Source of the DNA: Asanoa ferruginea
GTDB taxonomy: Bacteria > Actinomycetota > Actinomycetes > Mycobacteriales > Micromonosporaceae
DNA: 64,000 nucleotides
Assembly: GCF_003387075.1 (NCBI RefSeq)
Contig: NZ_QUMQ01000001.1
Coordinates: 5,208,001 to 5,272,000, forward strand
Direction: 5' to 3'
The notes under the pieces: generated by a model
The model's database searches: none
Seen by the model: the letters and a program-made list of their open reading frames with translations, nothing else
Told to the model about the DNA's origin: nothing
Part shown: in pieces, positions 35,145 to 45,053 of the stretch
How positions within the stretch are numbered: the first letter of the stretch is position 1
Layout of the letters: the number at the start of each line of letters is the position of its first letter
Translations under genes and position numbers: made by a program

Positions 35145-35798
35145 TCAGATCAGGCCGGCGTCGTGGGCGAGCATGGCCACCTGGGTGCGGTTGGTCAGGT
35201 CGAGCTTGGTGAGGATGTGCGTGACGTGCGCCTTGACCGTGGCCACGCTCATCTCGAGCCCACCCGCGATCTCCGCGTTGGTCTGCCCCTTCGCGACCGC
35301 CAGGGCGACCTCCCGCTCCCGCGGGCTGAGCGCCGCCAACCCGGCGCGGGCCCGTTCATAGGCCGCAGCCCCCGTCGACACCCGCTCCATCAGCCGCCGG
35401 GTGACCGCCGGCGACAGGATGGGCTCGCCGGCCGCGACCGACAGGATCGCGTCGACGATCCGCGCCGGCGCGGTGTCCTTCAGCAGGAAGCCGCTGGCTC
35501 CGGCCCGCAACGCCCGCACGACGTGGTCGTCGGTGTCGAAGGTCGTCAACACGATGACCTCCGGCGGATGGGGGCGCGCCCGCAGGCGGCGGGTGGCCAC
35601 GATCCCGTTGACCCGCGGCATGCGGATGTCCATCAGCACCACGTCGACGCCGTGCCGGTCGACGGCCGCGGGTACCTCGTCGCCGTCGGCCAGGGTCGCC
35701 ACGACCGTGATGCCCTTCGCGCCGTCGAGCATCATCGTGAGGGCCGAGCGCACCAGTGGGTCGTCGTCGACGACGATGACGCGTACACCGTTGATCAT
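35145..35798 (-). CDS. NarL/LuxR-family response regulator
   Basis: A 217-residue response regulator. The receiver has VVDDDPLVR, the phospho-acceptor Asp in VVLMDIRMPR and Lys in FLLKDTAP. The GerE helix-turn-helix begins LSPREREVALAVAKGQTNAE. ATG 35798 overlaps the kinase stop (ATGA at 35795-35798), which decides the start. It is convergent with the ABC permease, ending 6 bases away. Its regulon is not evident from the sequence. Confidence 0.93.
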   Translation of the reverse strand: MINGVRVIVVDDDPLVRSALTMMLDGAKGITVVATLADGDEVPAAVDRHGVDVVLMDIRMPRVNGIVATRRLRARPHPPEVIVLTTFDTDDHVVRALRAGASGFLLKDTAPARIVDAILSVAAGEPILSPAVTRRLMERVSTGAAAYERARAGLAALSPREREVALAVAKGQTNAEIAGGLEMSVATVKAHVTHILTKLDLTNRTQVAMLAHDAGLI

Positions 35799-36928
35799 GT
35801 GCGCCACGGTAACCGGGCGCGGAGCCGGAACTCTCCGTCGGCGTCGATCTCGTGGTCGAGCTGGCCGCCGGCCAGGCTGACGCGTTCGGTGAGGCCGATC
35901 AGCCCCACCCCGGCGCCGGGCAACTCCGGCAGGCCGGAGGAGAGCGGGTTGTGCAGCTCGATGGTCAGCTCACCGCCCGGCGAGCCGGCCAGCGTGACGG
36001 TCACCGGCTGGCCCGCGGCGTGCTTGCGGGCGTTGGTCAGCCCCTCCTGCACGACCCGGTAGGCCGTGCGCCCGACCACGGCGGTCGCCTCCGCCGAATG
36101 GTCGGTCCGGTCGTCGAACCCCACCGCCAGCCCGGCCTCCCGCGCCTCGTCGACCAGCCGTCCGACATCGCCGAGACCCGGGCCGGCCGGGCCATCCGGA
36201 TCCGCGGGGTCCTCGCGCAGCACGGTGATCACCTCACGCAACTCGTCGAGGGCCTGGTGCACGCCGCTGCGGATGATGCCCGCGGCGGCCGCCAGCCGCT
36301 CCGGTGGCGAGTCGGGCCGGTATTCGAGCGCGCCGGCATAGGTCGCCAGCAGCGACAACCGGTGGGCGAGCACGTCGTGCATCTCGCGGGCGATCAGGGT
36401 GCGCTCGGCCAGCCGCGCCTCACTGACCCGCCGGCCCTGCTCGGCCTCGGCGCGCCGGGCGCGGTCGACCAGTGACTGCATGAGCGCCACCCGGGCCTGG
36501 CCCCAGGTGCCCCAGCCGAGCAGAGCGGCGTAGGCGAGCGCCATCAGCAGCAGCCACCACCCGTAGGACAGCCCACCGAACGGCCGCCACAGGCCTTGCA
36601 GGGCGTGCCCGACCACCCCGGCCACGGCGACCGTGAGCGCGGGTCCGAACCGGCGCTGCCGGGCCGCGTTGAGGGCCGCGAAGGTGGCCGCCGGCGTCGC
36701 GACCGGCGACAGGATGACGAGCGCGCTCAGCAGCAGACCACCGGCGACCGGGCGGCGCAGCGCGACCGGGACGAGCACGGCCGAGGCCACCGCGATGGCG
36801 ATGTCGAGCCAGCGCGGCCCGACCGGGCCCGACGACAGCGTGGCCCACAGCGTCGTGCCGATCAGCGCGGTGATCGCGATCGTGGAGATCACCGCGATCG
36901 CGCGTGGCGGCCGCCTGTCCAGGGTCAT
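35795..36928 (-). CDS. NarL-type sensor histidine kinase
   Basis: A 377-residue sensor kinase. The N-terminal 145 residues contain about five membrane spans (AVISTIAITALIGTTLWATL, LLLSALVILSPVAT and others), with no large outside loop. The phospho-acceptor His is in IAREMHDVLAHR near residue 182, followed by HATPase_c motifs NARKHAAG and GAGVGLIGLTERV. ATG 36928 or GTG 36937 could be the start; neither has a clear ribosome site. Coupled to the response regulator by overlap. Confidence 0.92.
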   Translation of the reverse strand: MTLDRRPPRAIAVISTIAITALIGTTLWATLSSGPVGPRWLDIAIAVASAVLVPVALRRPVAGGLLLSALVILSPVATPAATFAALNAARQRRFGPALTVAVAGVVGHALQGLWRPFGGLSYGWWLLLMALAYAALLGWGTWGQARVALMQSLVDRARRAEAEQGRRVSEARLAERTLIAREMHDVLAHRLSLLATYAGALEYRPDSPPERLAAAAGIIRSGVHQALDELREVITVLREDPADPDGPAGPGLGDVGRLVDEAREAGLAVGFDDRTDHSAEATAVVGRTAYRVVQEGLTNARKHAAGQPVTVTLAGSPGGELTIELHNPLSSGLPELPGAGVGLIGLTERVSLAGGQLDHEIDADGEFRLRARLPWRT

Positions 36929-37046
36929 GGTGCTCACGCGGCCAGGCTAGATGCCGAGGCCATGGCCCGACCACCGACCAAAGTCGTAGTCCGGCGGGCA
37001 CCGGGATCGATGCCGGGCACCGCCGCCCACCCCGAAACTCATCGGC

Positions 37047-37442
37047 ATGACAGACCTGAAAGCACATTCCCGGGTACGCGGCGCGGCCGTCGTCGGCGCC
37101 ACCGTGGTCGCCGCCGAACTGGTGTTCCTCGCCGTGCACGAGGCGGCGGGCGTCGACCTGGCGGTCCGCAGCGGCGGCACCGTGACCCACGTCGGCGCCG
37201 CGGCGGTGGCCGCCGTCTCCCTCCTGGTGGCGCTGGCCGCCTGGGGGCTGCTGGCCCTGCTCCAGCGGATGAGCGCCCGCGGCCGGCGGATCTGGACCAT
37301 CGTGGCGACGGTGATCTTCGTCGTCTCACTGCTCGGCCCGCTGGGCGCCGAAACCGCCGGCGCGACCCTCGGCCTGGCGGCTCTGCACCTGATCGTGGCC
37401 GCGGTCGTCATTCCTGGTCTTCGATGGGAGAGTGCGCGATGA
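37047..37442 (+). CDS. DUF6069-like small membrane protein
   Basis: A 131-residue protein with four hydrophobic segments (AAVVGATVVAAELVFLAVH, AAAVAAVSLLVALAAWGLLALL, IVATVIFVVSLLGPL, LAALHLIVAAVVIPGL). The layout, with a charged RMSARGRRIW loop in the middle, is that of DUF6069-type proteins common in actinomycetes. Its stop overlaps the next gene (ATGA). Function unknown. Confidence 0.75.
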   Translation: MTDLKAHSRVRGAAVVGATVVAAELVFLAVHEAAGVDLAVRSGGTVTHVGAAAVAAVSLLVALAAWGLLALLQRMSARGRRIWTIVATVIFVVSLLGPLGAETAGATLGLAALHLIVAAVVIPGLRWESAR

Positions 37443-37900
37443 TCACCACTCAGTCACTGAGCCTCCGCAAGCGCCGCGGCGCCTGGGTGCTCGACGGCAG
37501 CCATTCCGCGCTGCGCACGGGCGTGTCGATGCGCCGCGGCGAGATCAGCACCGACTGGGGCCGCTGGCAGGTCGACATCACCGACTTCCACCGCACGGGC
37601 GTGGTCGCCCGGGCGGGGGAGCGGCCGGTTGTCCGCCTGCACCCGAACGGCACGCAGGTCCCCGGCCCCGGCGAGCCCGCCCAGTGGCGGCTGAGCCGGC
37701 ACTCGGGCGAGCTCATCCGGGGGCAGAGCCGGATCGTGGTGCACCCGGCGGGCTATTTCACCTCGCGGCTCCAGGTCGAGGTCACCGGCCCCTGGGCCAA
37801 CCTCGACCTGGTGGCGCTGACCGCGTGCTTCGCGATCCTGACCCGCCGCCGCAAGCGGACGTTCACCATCATGGCCATCGCCGGCGCCACCGGCGGCTGA
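37439..37900 (+). CDS. Hypothetical beta-rich protein
   Basis: A 153-residue protein that I do not recognise. It is rich in short strands (LSLRKRRGAWVLDG, WGRWQVDITDF, RIVVHPAGYF, RLQVEVTGPW) and ends with one hydrophobic, possibly membrane-associated stretch (LDLVALTACFAILTRRRKR). The pattern resembles LURP-one/phospholipid scramblase-like barrels with a final buried helix, but this is only a suggestion. It is translationally coupled to the membrane protein before it and ends 5 bases from the convergent propeller gene. Confidence 0.6.
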   Translation: MITTQSLSLRKRRGAWVLDGSHSALRTGVSMRRGEISTDWGRWQVDITDFHRTGVVARAGERPVVRLHPNGTQVPGPGEPAQWRLSRHSGELIRGQSRIVVHPAGYFTSRLQVEVTGPWANLDLVALTACFAILTRRRKRTFTIMAIAGATGG

Positions 37901-37905
37901 CCGGG

Positions 37906-39210
37906 CTAGGGGGTCGGTCGTCGGCGGCGGGCGAGCACGACGAGGGCGGCAACGCCGCTCACCAGGGCGACGGCCACTCCGGCCAGCAACGTGGTCAGGA
38001 GCCCGCCGATGCCGTGCGGCGGACGGCCCACCCGGCCCTGACCGCTCGCGATGACGCTGTCGGCCACGTCGATCGAGAGCACCTGCTGGTCAGGCGCCGA
38101 CAGCAGGGTTCGCTCGACGCCCGGCCCGACGGCGAGCACCTTGGCCGCGCGGACCCACTCGTAGTCGGTGAACTGTAGATGCGACAGCGACAGGGTCCGC
38201 GCTTCGGTCTCGAAGCCGACGACGGCGATGTCCGGCTCGGGATAGAACGCCGCCACGACAGCCTCGCCCGAGGGTGCCCAACCGAGCAGGCGGACGGCCA
38301 CCAGGCCGGCCAGTTCGGGCAACACGGGCGTGGACCGCGAGTCTCCGGTGGCCGGGTCGACCACCCGAAGTTGCCAGCGGGACGGGTAGGAGTCGCCGGC
38401 GCAGCACCGGCGTTGCCCTACGAGCGTGAGTCCCTCGGCGTCGGGCGTCCAGGCACCCTTGCCGGCCAACTGGTCACCGTCGGCGACGACGAACCGGCTG
38501 ACTGTCTTTCCGGTGAGGGTGGCGACGGTGACGGTTCGCGCCGACTGGTAGGCCAGCCGCGCGCCGACCGGTGCGAACGCGACCATATATCCATCATGGA
38601 CGCTGCCGAGATCGAGATCCGCGATGCGGTGCTGCGCGCCCGATCCGGGGTCGAGCACGTACAACGTCGCTCGGCTGGGTGTTGGCACCTCGGAGCCGTC
38701 GGGTTGAAGCGTCAACGGCGCGTCGTAGGCGATGGCGGCCAGCCAACGACCATCCGGCGACCACGCCTGCGGCACGACGACGCTGGCGCCGAGTTCGGGA
38801 AGCAGCAGCGAGGTGCCGGTTTCGAGGTCGGTGACGCGACCGACCGAGGCCAGCCGCCGGCCGTCCGGCGACAGGACCGCCTGCTCGCCGGCGAAGTGAT
38901 AGTGGTCGTCGAGGTGCTGGGTGACCCGATAATCGTCGCGGCCCGCGCCGATCACGGCCAGCACGCCCTTGCTGCCGGTGAGCCACCAGGTGGGCGCGCC
39001 GAAGACCACACCGGCCGGGCCGGCGGGCGACGAGGTCACCGACGCGGTGCCCCAGTGTGGCGCGCCGACCCGGTCGGGTAGGGACGGCAGCACGACCGAG
39101 GATGCCGCTGGAGTCGCCCCTGGACGGGACACCGCCCATGGCACGGTCAAGCCGAGCAGGACGGCGACCAGCGGCAGCGCCCACCGGCGACGTCGAGGGG
39201 ATCGGTTGAT
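37906..39210 (-). CDS. Secreted/anchored beta-propeller protein with apparent ATC start
   Basis: A 434-residue protein: basic N-terminus and signal sequence (RSPRRRRWALPLVAVLLGL), a TolB/WD-like propeller with AVLSPDGRRLASV, AWSPDGRWLAAI and GWAPSGEAVVAAF blades, then a C-terminal span LTTLLAGVAVALVSGVAALVVLA and basic tail. So it is tethered to the cell surface. Upstream, the frame closes at a TGA 13 codons before position 39210, and no ATG, GTG or TTG exists before a TTG at 39150, which would delete the signal peptide. A perfect GGAGG lies 6 bases before an ATC codon at 39210. Function unknown. Confidence 0.75.
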   Translation of the reverse strand: MNRSPRRRRWALPLVAVLLGLTVPWAVSRPGATPAASSVVLPSLPDRVGAPHWGTASVTSSPAGPAGVVFGAPTWWLTGSKGVLAVIGAGRDDYRVTQHLDDHYHFAGEQAVLSPDGRRLASVGRVTDLETGTSLLLPELGASVVVPQAWSPDGRWLAAIAYDAPLTLQPDGSEVPTPSRATLYVLDPGSGAQHRIADLDLGSVHDGYMVAFAPVGARLAYQSARTVTVATLTGKTVSRFVVADGDQLAGKGAWTPDAEGLTLVGQRRCCAGDSYPSRWQLRVVDPATGDSRSTPVLPELAGLVAVRLLGWAPSGEAVVAAFYPEPDIAVVGFETEARTLSLSHLQFTDYEWVRAAKVLAVGPGVERTLLSAPDQQVLSIDVADSVIASGQGRVGRPPHGIGGLLTTLLAGVAVALVSGVAALVVLARRRRPTP

Positions 39211-39221
39211 GGTGGACCTCC
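39208..39221 (-). promoter_or_regulatory. GGAGG ribosome site followed by ATC codon
   Basis: On the minus strand GGAGG (39221-39217), six spacer bases and ATC (39210-39208) are the only sensible initiation signal for the propeller protein. ATC is a very rare but functional start codon that needs a strong Shine-Dalgarno. A sequence error or point mutation of ATG would look the same. Confidence 0.6.
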
Positions 39222-39276
39222 GGTGCGATGCGAGGCGCTGACGCTCTCACACCGCACCGGGAATCTCCATCGTCCG

Positions 39277-40878
39277 TCAGGCCGCCACGATCCGGGACGT
39301 GCCGGCGGCGACCGCGAAGGAGGCCTGCGTGCGTACCGGCGAATCCCGGGTTTCGATCGAATCGACGGTGCGCACATCGGTGCGCCAGGCGTCACGGCCG
39401 ACGGAGCACCGCAGGTAGCCGCGCTTGAGCCCGTCGAAATACTTGACGTGCGGGTTGAGCAACGGGTTGGCCGCCTTGACCGGAGCGTCGAAGGCGGCGG
39501 GGAAGTCGGAGCTGATCGACGTCGAGACGAACTCGACGGCGACCGGCGCGAGGTCCGGGCGGTCGAAGTCGCGGTGCAACTCGCTCAACCAGGTCGAGTG
39601 GATGTCGCCCGCCAGCACGACCGGGTTGGCCACCCGGTGGTCGGCGAGCAGGCCGAGCAGGCGGTCCCGCTGCGGCGCGTAGCCGTCCCACTGGTCGAGG
39701 TTGGCCATCGTCGGCGGGACCAGGGCCGGGTTGGGCAGCAGCGTGCGGCTCATCATCACCTGCTGTGCGACGACGTTCCACCGGGCCGGCGAGCCGAGCA
39801 GCCCGGCGGCCAGCCAGCGCTCCTGGTCGCGGCCGGTCAGCGTGCCCGTGGTGTTGGCCTCGCCGACCTCGGCCGGGCCGAAGTCGCCGGGAATGCCGCC
39901 CGGCTGGTCGGAGCGGTACTGGCGGGTGTCGAGCACGTTGAGCCGCACCAGCCGCCCGTAGTCGAACCGGCGGAAGATCCGCAGGTCGGGGCTGCCGGGC
40001 TTCAGGTTGGCCCGGATCGGCATGTGCTCGTAGTAGGCCTGGTAGGCCGCGGCCCGCTGCTTCGCGAACTGCGCCGCCGTCTGGTGCTTCGCGCCGGTGT
40101 CGTCGATCTCGTCGACCAGCGACGCGTAGTTGTTCTCGGTCTCGTGGTCGTCCCAGGTGACCACCCACGGGAACGCGGCGTGGGTGGCCCGCAGCGCCGG
40201 GTCGGTCTTGTATTGCGCGTGCCGGTTGCGATAGTCGCTCAGCGTGCGGAGCTGGTCGAGCCCCACCGTCTGCGGCGCCACGTGCGCCCGGTCGGGGAAG
40301 CGGCTGTCCGGGTCGTACTCGTAGATGTAGTCACCGAGATGGACGACCAGGTCCAGGTCCTCCTCGGACATCGCGGTGTACGCGGGCCAGTAGCCGTTCT
40401 GGAAGTCCTGGCAGTTGGCGATCGCGAAGCGCAGCGAGCGCGGGTTGTCCCACGGCGCCGGCGCGGTGCGGGTGCGGCCGACCGGGCTGAGCTCGCCCAG
40501 CGCCCGGAACCGGTAGAAGTAGTCGTGTGCCGGTGCGAGCCCGACCGCGTCGACGTGCACCGAGTGGGCCAGTTCCGGGCGGGCGAGCGTCCGGCCTCGG
40601 CGCACGACATGCCGGAACCGCTCGTCGGTGGCGACCTCCCACTCGACCTCGACCGGGCGGCGGGACAGTCCTTCGGGCGCGTAGAGGTCGCGCGCGAGGC
40701 GGGTCCACAGGATCACGCTGAACGCGGTGGGGTCACCGCTGGCCACGCCGAGCGGGAACGGGTCGGCGGTGTCGTGCGAGCTGTGCGCGGCGGCGGGTGA
40801 GCCGGCCACGACCACGGCGCCGGCGGCAGCCGCCGCCGTGGTGAGCACCTGGCGGCGGCTGACGGTGAAGTCGGACAA
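39277..40878 (-). CDS. phoD: PhoD-type alkaline phosphatase/phosphodiesterase
   Basis: A 533-residue Tat-exported PhoD. The twin-Arg signal SRRQVLTTAAAAAGAVVVAG begins at residue 7. The Ca/Fe-binding active-site segments are visible: NCQDFQNGYWPAY, HLGDYIYEY, VTWDDHETENNY and VVLAGDIHSTW. The start is a TTG (40878) with GGAGG 5 bases upstream; it lies 14 bases after the PHP gene's stop. PhoD enzymes release phosphate from mono- and diesters such as teichoic acid, outside the cell. Likely expressed with the PHP hydrolase under phosphate limitation; I see no clear PHO box. Confidence 0.92.
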   Translation of the reverse strand: MSDFTVSRRQVLTTAAAAAGAVVVAGSPAAAHSSHDTADPFPLGVASGDPTAFSVILWTRLARDLYAPEGLSRRPVEVEWEVATDERFRHVVRRGRTLARPELAHSVHVDAVGLAPAHDYFYRFRALGELSPVGRTRTAPAPWDNPRSLRFAIANCQDFQNGYWPAYTAMSEEDLDLVVHLGDYIYEYDPDSRFPDRAHVAPQTVGLDQLRTLSDYRNRHAQYKTDPALRATHAAFPWVVTWDDHETENNYASLVDEIDDTGAKHQTAAQFAKQRAAAYQAYYEHMPIRANLKPGSPDLRIFRRFDYGRLVRLNVLDTRQYRSDQPGGIPGDFGPAEVGEANTTGTLTGRDQERWLAAGLLGSPARWNVVAQQVMMSRTLLPNPALVPPTMANLDQWDGYAPQRDRLLGLLADHRVANPVVLAGDIHSTWLSELHRDFDRPDLAPVAVEFVSTSISSDFPAAFDAPVKAANPLLNPHVKYFDGLKRGYLRCSVGRDAWRTDVRTVDSIETRDSPVRTQASFAVAAGTSRIVAA

Positions 40879-40892
40879 CGGTTCCTCCGGGA

Positions 40893-42395
40893 TCAACGGG
40901 TCTTGCCGAGGAAGATCGGGTTGGTCAGGGCGACCATCGTGTCCGCGGTCGTCGCGGTGGGCTGGAGGCGACGAACCTCCGCGCGTACGTAGCGGGAGTT
41001 GCGCGGCGTCGTGGTCCACGACACGGTGGCCTCGCCGCTGGCGGGCAGCGGCATGACCAGCCGCTGCCCCTGATCGGTGACGAAGCGGGCGACGCAGCCG
41101 GGCGCACCGTTAACGGTCAGGGTGGCGGTCACCGCGGTGTCCTCGGCGACGTCGAGCCGCTCGCCGATGCCGGCGCGGCGGCCGCTGACGGTGGCCACCT
41201 CGAAGCTCAGGTCGACCGCGGCGGACTCGGCGATCCAGGACCGTCCGGCGCGTACGCCCGACAGGATCGACCGCCGGTCGAGGCCGTCGGCGTGCACGAC
41301 CGTCTGCGGGAGCCCGATCACCTGCGGCTCGCTGTGCGCGTCGCTGTTGCCGACCGCCGGGATCCACCGGTCGCTGCGGCCGGCGGCGACCAGCAGGTTG
41401 TCCCAGTTGCCGAGGACCGCCTCGTCGTCGAGCGTCCACGGACCGTTCCACACCTCGACGGCGTCGAGCCCCTCGAAGCCGAACTTCCAGCCGCAGCCGA
41501 CGCACGGTGCCAGCGGGTGCGCCGCGACGGCCAGCGCGCCGGCCTTGTGGATGTCGCGCACGAAGCGGTCGAGCGCACCGTCGGCGGCCCGGTAGCGCCA
41601 GTCGATCCAGGTGCCCGGAGGCAGGCCGAGCGCGGTGTAGTGACCGTTGCGGGTGGTGATCTCCTCACCATTGATGATCAGAAGATCGGGTCCGGCGTAC
41701 GCGCCCCAGACGCCGGCCGCGCTCGACGTGTTGTGGTCGGTCGAGACGATGAAATCCAGTTTGGCGGCCCGGGCACCGGCGGCGACCTCAGCCGGCTGGC
41801 GGCGGCCGTCGGAGTGCACGGTGTGCAGGTGCATGTCGCCGCGATACCAGGCTTTGCCCCGACCGGCGGCGTGGTCCGGCGAGTGGTTGGGCACGAACGG
41901 CGGCCCGTCGGCACCGAACTCGAGCGTCACGGTGACCGTCCACTTCAGGCCCTGCGGCACCACCCGGTAGGGCCCGAGGATGAGGTGCCACCGGCCCCGC
42001 CGGACCGGCCCCGGCAGGTAGCCCGGGGTGGCGTCCGACGCGCTGATCGTGAAGCTGTCCCGGAACCCGCCCGACCAGCCCCGGAACCCGGCCCGCTCGC
42101 CCAGGTCGTGGCCGCTCTCGTCGAACACACCGATGTCGAGCGCGTTGCCCTCGGTCCCCGGTGGCGGGGTCGGTCGGTCGTAGCTGTAGGTGACGGACAG
42201 GCGGTTGACCCCGCCCGGAATGTCGAGCGGGATGTAGACCCAGTCGGGGGCACCGTAGGCGATGGTGCCGGTGAGCGTGCGGGTCTGCGGGCCAGGCCCG
42301 GCGGCGGCCGCGAAGCTCACGGGATCGAGCACGACGGAGGCCGCGCCCGCGGACACGGCGGTGATCAGAAGCTGACGACGATTGACCGGCGACAT
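40893..42395 (-). CDS. CehA/McbA-type PHP-domain metallohydrolase, Tat-exported
   Basis: A 500-residue secreted hydrolase. The Tat signal NRRQLLITAVSAGAASVV is at residues 5-22. After a beta-sandwich (about 40-175), the PHP metal centre begins DMHLHTVHSDG near residue 187, with VSTDHNT, INGEEIT, AAHPLAP and VGNSDAHSE. This is the CehA/McbA layout, whose members hydrolyse phosphoesters, phosphonate or carbamate esters. Operon with phoD 14 bases downstream, which argues for extracellular phosphate scavenging. ATG 42395 chosen because the Tat motif follows at the usual distance. Confidence 0.88.
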   Translation of the reverse strand: MSPVNRRQLLITAVSAGAASVVLDPVSFAAAAGPGPQTRTLTGTIAYGAPDWVYIPLDIPGGVNRLSVTYSYDRPTPPPGTEGNALDIGVFDESGHDLGERAGFRGWSGGFRDSFTISASDATPGYLPGPVRRGRWHLILGPYRVVPQGLKWTVTVTLEFGADGPPFVPNHSPDHAAGRGKAWYRGDMHLHTVHSDGRRQPAEVAAGARAAKLDFIVSTDHNTSSAAGVWGAYAGPDLLIINGEEITTRNGHYTALGLPPGTWIDWRYRAADGALDRFVRDIHKAGALAVAAHPLAPCVGCGWKFGFEGLDAVEVWNGPWTLDDEAVLGNWDNLLVAAGRSDRWIPAVGNSDAHSEPQVIGLPQTVVHADGLDRRSILSGVRAGRSWIAESAAVDLSFEVATVSGRRAGIGERLDVAEDTAVTATLTVNGAPGCVARFVTDQGQRLVMPLPASGEATVSWTTTPRNSRYVRAEVRRLQPTATTADTMVALTNPIFLGKTR

Positions 42396-42479
42396 ACCCG
42401 GGAAGCCTTCGCTTCGATGGTTGCCGGCAGCCGACCGGCGGCCAGACAACCGATGGCGCTCGATAGGACTCTAAGGGGT

Positions 42480-42980
42480 ATGCGAACGACGCGCTGGACG
42501 TCCTGCCTGGTCACCGCCGTGGCGATGGTCGCGATCGCCGGCTGCGACGGCGGCGGTGCCGCCGTGGTCGGTGCGCCGACGCCGAGCGTGCTCGGGCACC
42601 CGGCGCCGCGAACCATCGGCCTCGCCGGGTTGCCGGATTACCTGCGACCCACCGGCGTCACTCCCGGCCCGGCGTTTCGCCTGCCGGCCGGCACCGAGCG
42701 GACGTCCTACTCGGCGGCCGCCGGCGCTCCGGTCGCCGGGCTCGTCTGGGTGCGCCAGCCCGTGGACCCGTTCGGGCTCCCGGGCGGCGTTGTCGAGTTG
42801 CGGCCGGGCCTGCTCAACGACGGCACCCGGCTGCTCGTCACCGACGACACCGCAACCGACGCGGCACACCTGCGGGCCTGGTCCCCGTCGGGCGACTCCG
42901 ACTACCTGCTCGTCTACGGCGGCGACGCCGCCGCCCGCCGGTCGGTGCTCGAGTCGATCGTCGCCGCCACGTTCGGATAG
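42480..42980 (+). CDS. Hypothetical lipoprotein
   Basis: A 166-residue lipoprotein. The signal peptide ends VAIAGCDGGG, with Cys about 22 as the lipidation site. The mature part (about 140 residues) is beta-rich and without a family that I know; it has RLPAGTERTSYSAAAGAPV and a C-terminal SDYLLVYGGDAAARRSVL helix. The ribosome site AAGGGG precedes ATG 42480. It abuts the convergent FHA-HTH gene (0-base gap). Function unknown. Confidence 0.75.
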   Translation: MRTTRWTSCLVTAVAMVAIAGCDGGGAAVVGAPTPSVLGHPAPRTIGLAGLPDYLRPTGVTPGPAFRLPAGTERTSYSAAAGAPVAGLVWVRQPVDPFGLPGGVVELRPGLLNDGTRLLVTDDTATDAAHLRAWSPSGDSDYLLVYGGDAAARRSVLESIVAATFG

Positions 42981-43564
42981 CTAGCGGAGGTCGGCGCGGG
43001 TGATGGCGCCGCGGGTCATCGCCTCGTTGGCCAGCCGCACCCGGCGTCGTTCGCCCTCGCCGGGGATGTCGAACTTCTCGTAGAGGCGCAACAGGTGCTG
43101 TTTGACCGCGGCCTCGGTGACCACGAGTGCGGCCGCGATCTCCCGGCTGGAGGCCGGCTCGGTGAACATCGCGCCGGCCAGCAGCGGGCGGCACAACTGC
43201 ACGAGGACGTCGCGTTCGCGGGCCGTGAGGTCGGGCGGCGGTGCGCCGGCCTCGGTCGGCTGGCCGGCGGGCACGCGGCCGGAGCGCAGCACGAAGCGCG
43301 ACGTGCCGGCGCGGACCTCGTCGCCGTCGGTCAGCGCGTGTTCCTGCCAGATCCGTTGGCCGTTGACGAAGGTTCCGTTGCGGGAGCCGAGGTCGCGCAC
43401 GCACCAGCCGGCCGGATAGCGCTCGAAGACCGCGTGCAGGCGGGACAGGCGGCGGTCGGTGGGCACGGCTAGGTCGTTGGAGTCGGCGCTGCCCAACGTG
43501 ATCCGGTCGCCGTCGAGCGGGATCATCGACGCGCCCGCGGCGCCCCACATCTCCAGGTAGGCGG

Positions 43565-43568
<4 letters not shown>
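42981..43568 (-). CDS. FHA-domain protein with LuxR-like helix-turn-helix
   Basis: A 195-residue fusion. Residues 10-95 form an FHA phosphothreonine-binding domain: ITLGSADSNDLAV, LSRLHAVFERY, VRDLGSRNGTFVNG. Residues 125-185 form a LuxR/GerE-like helix-turn-helix (LTARERDVLVQL, SSREIAAALVVTEAAVKQHL). It would bind a phosphorylated partner and DNA. ATG 43568 overlaps the kinase stop (43565-43568), so kinase and FHA-HTH are made together; the kinase is the likely partner. Confidence 0.88.
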
Positions 43569-45034
<1,466 letters not shown>

Positions 45035-45053
45035 CGGCCGCATTCTACGACCG

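Noticed and set aside
38594-39250. An ATG-started frame covering the start of the propeller gene.
   Set aside because: It would solve the missing start codon but is in a different frame, Arg/Pro-rich and without a signal peptide or propeller blades.
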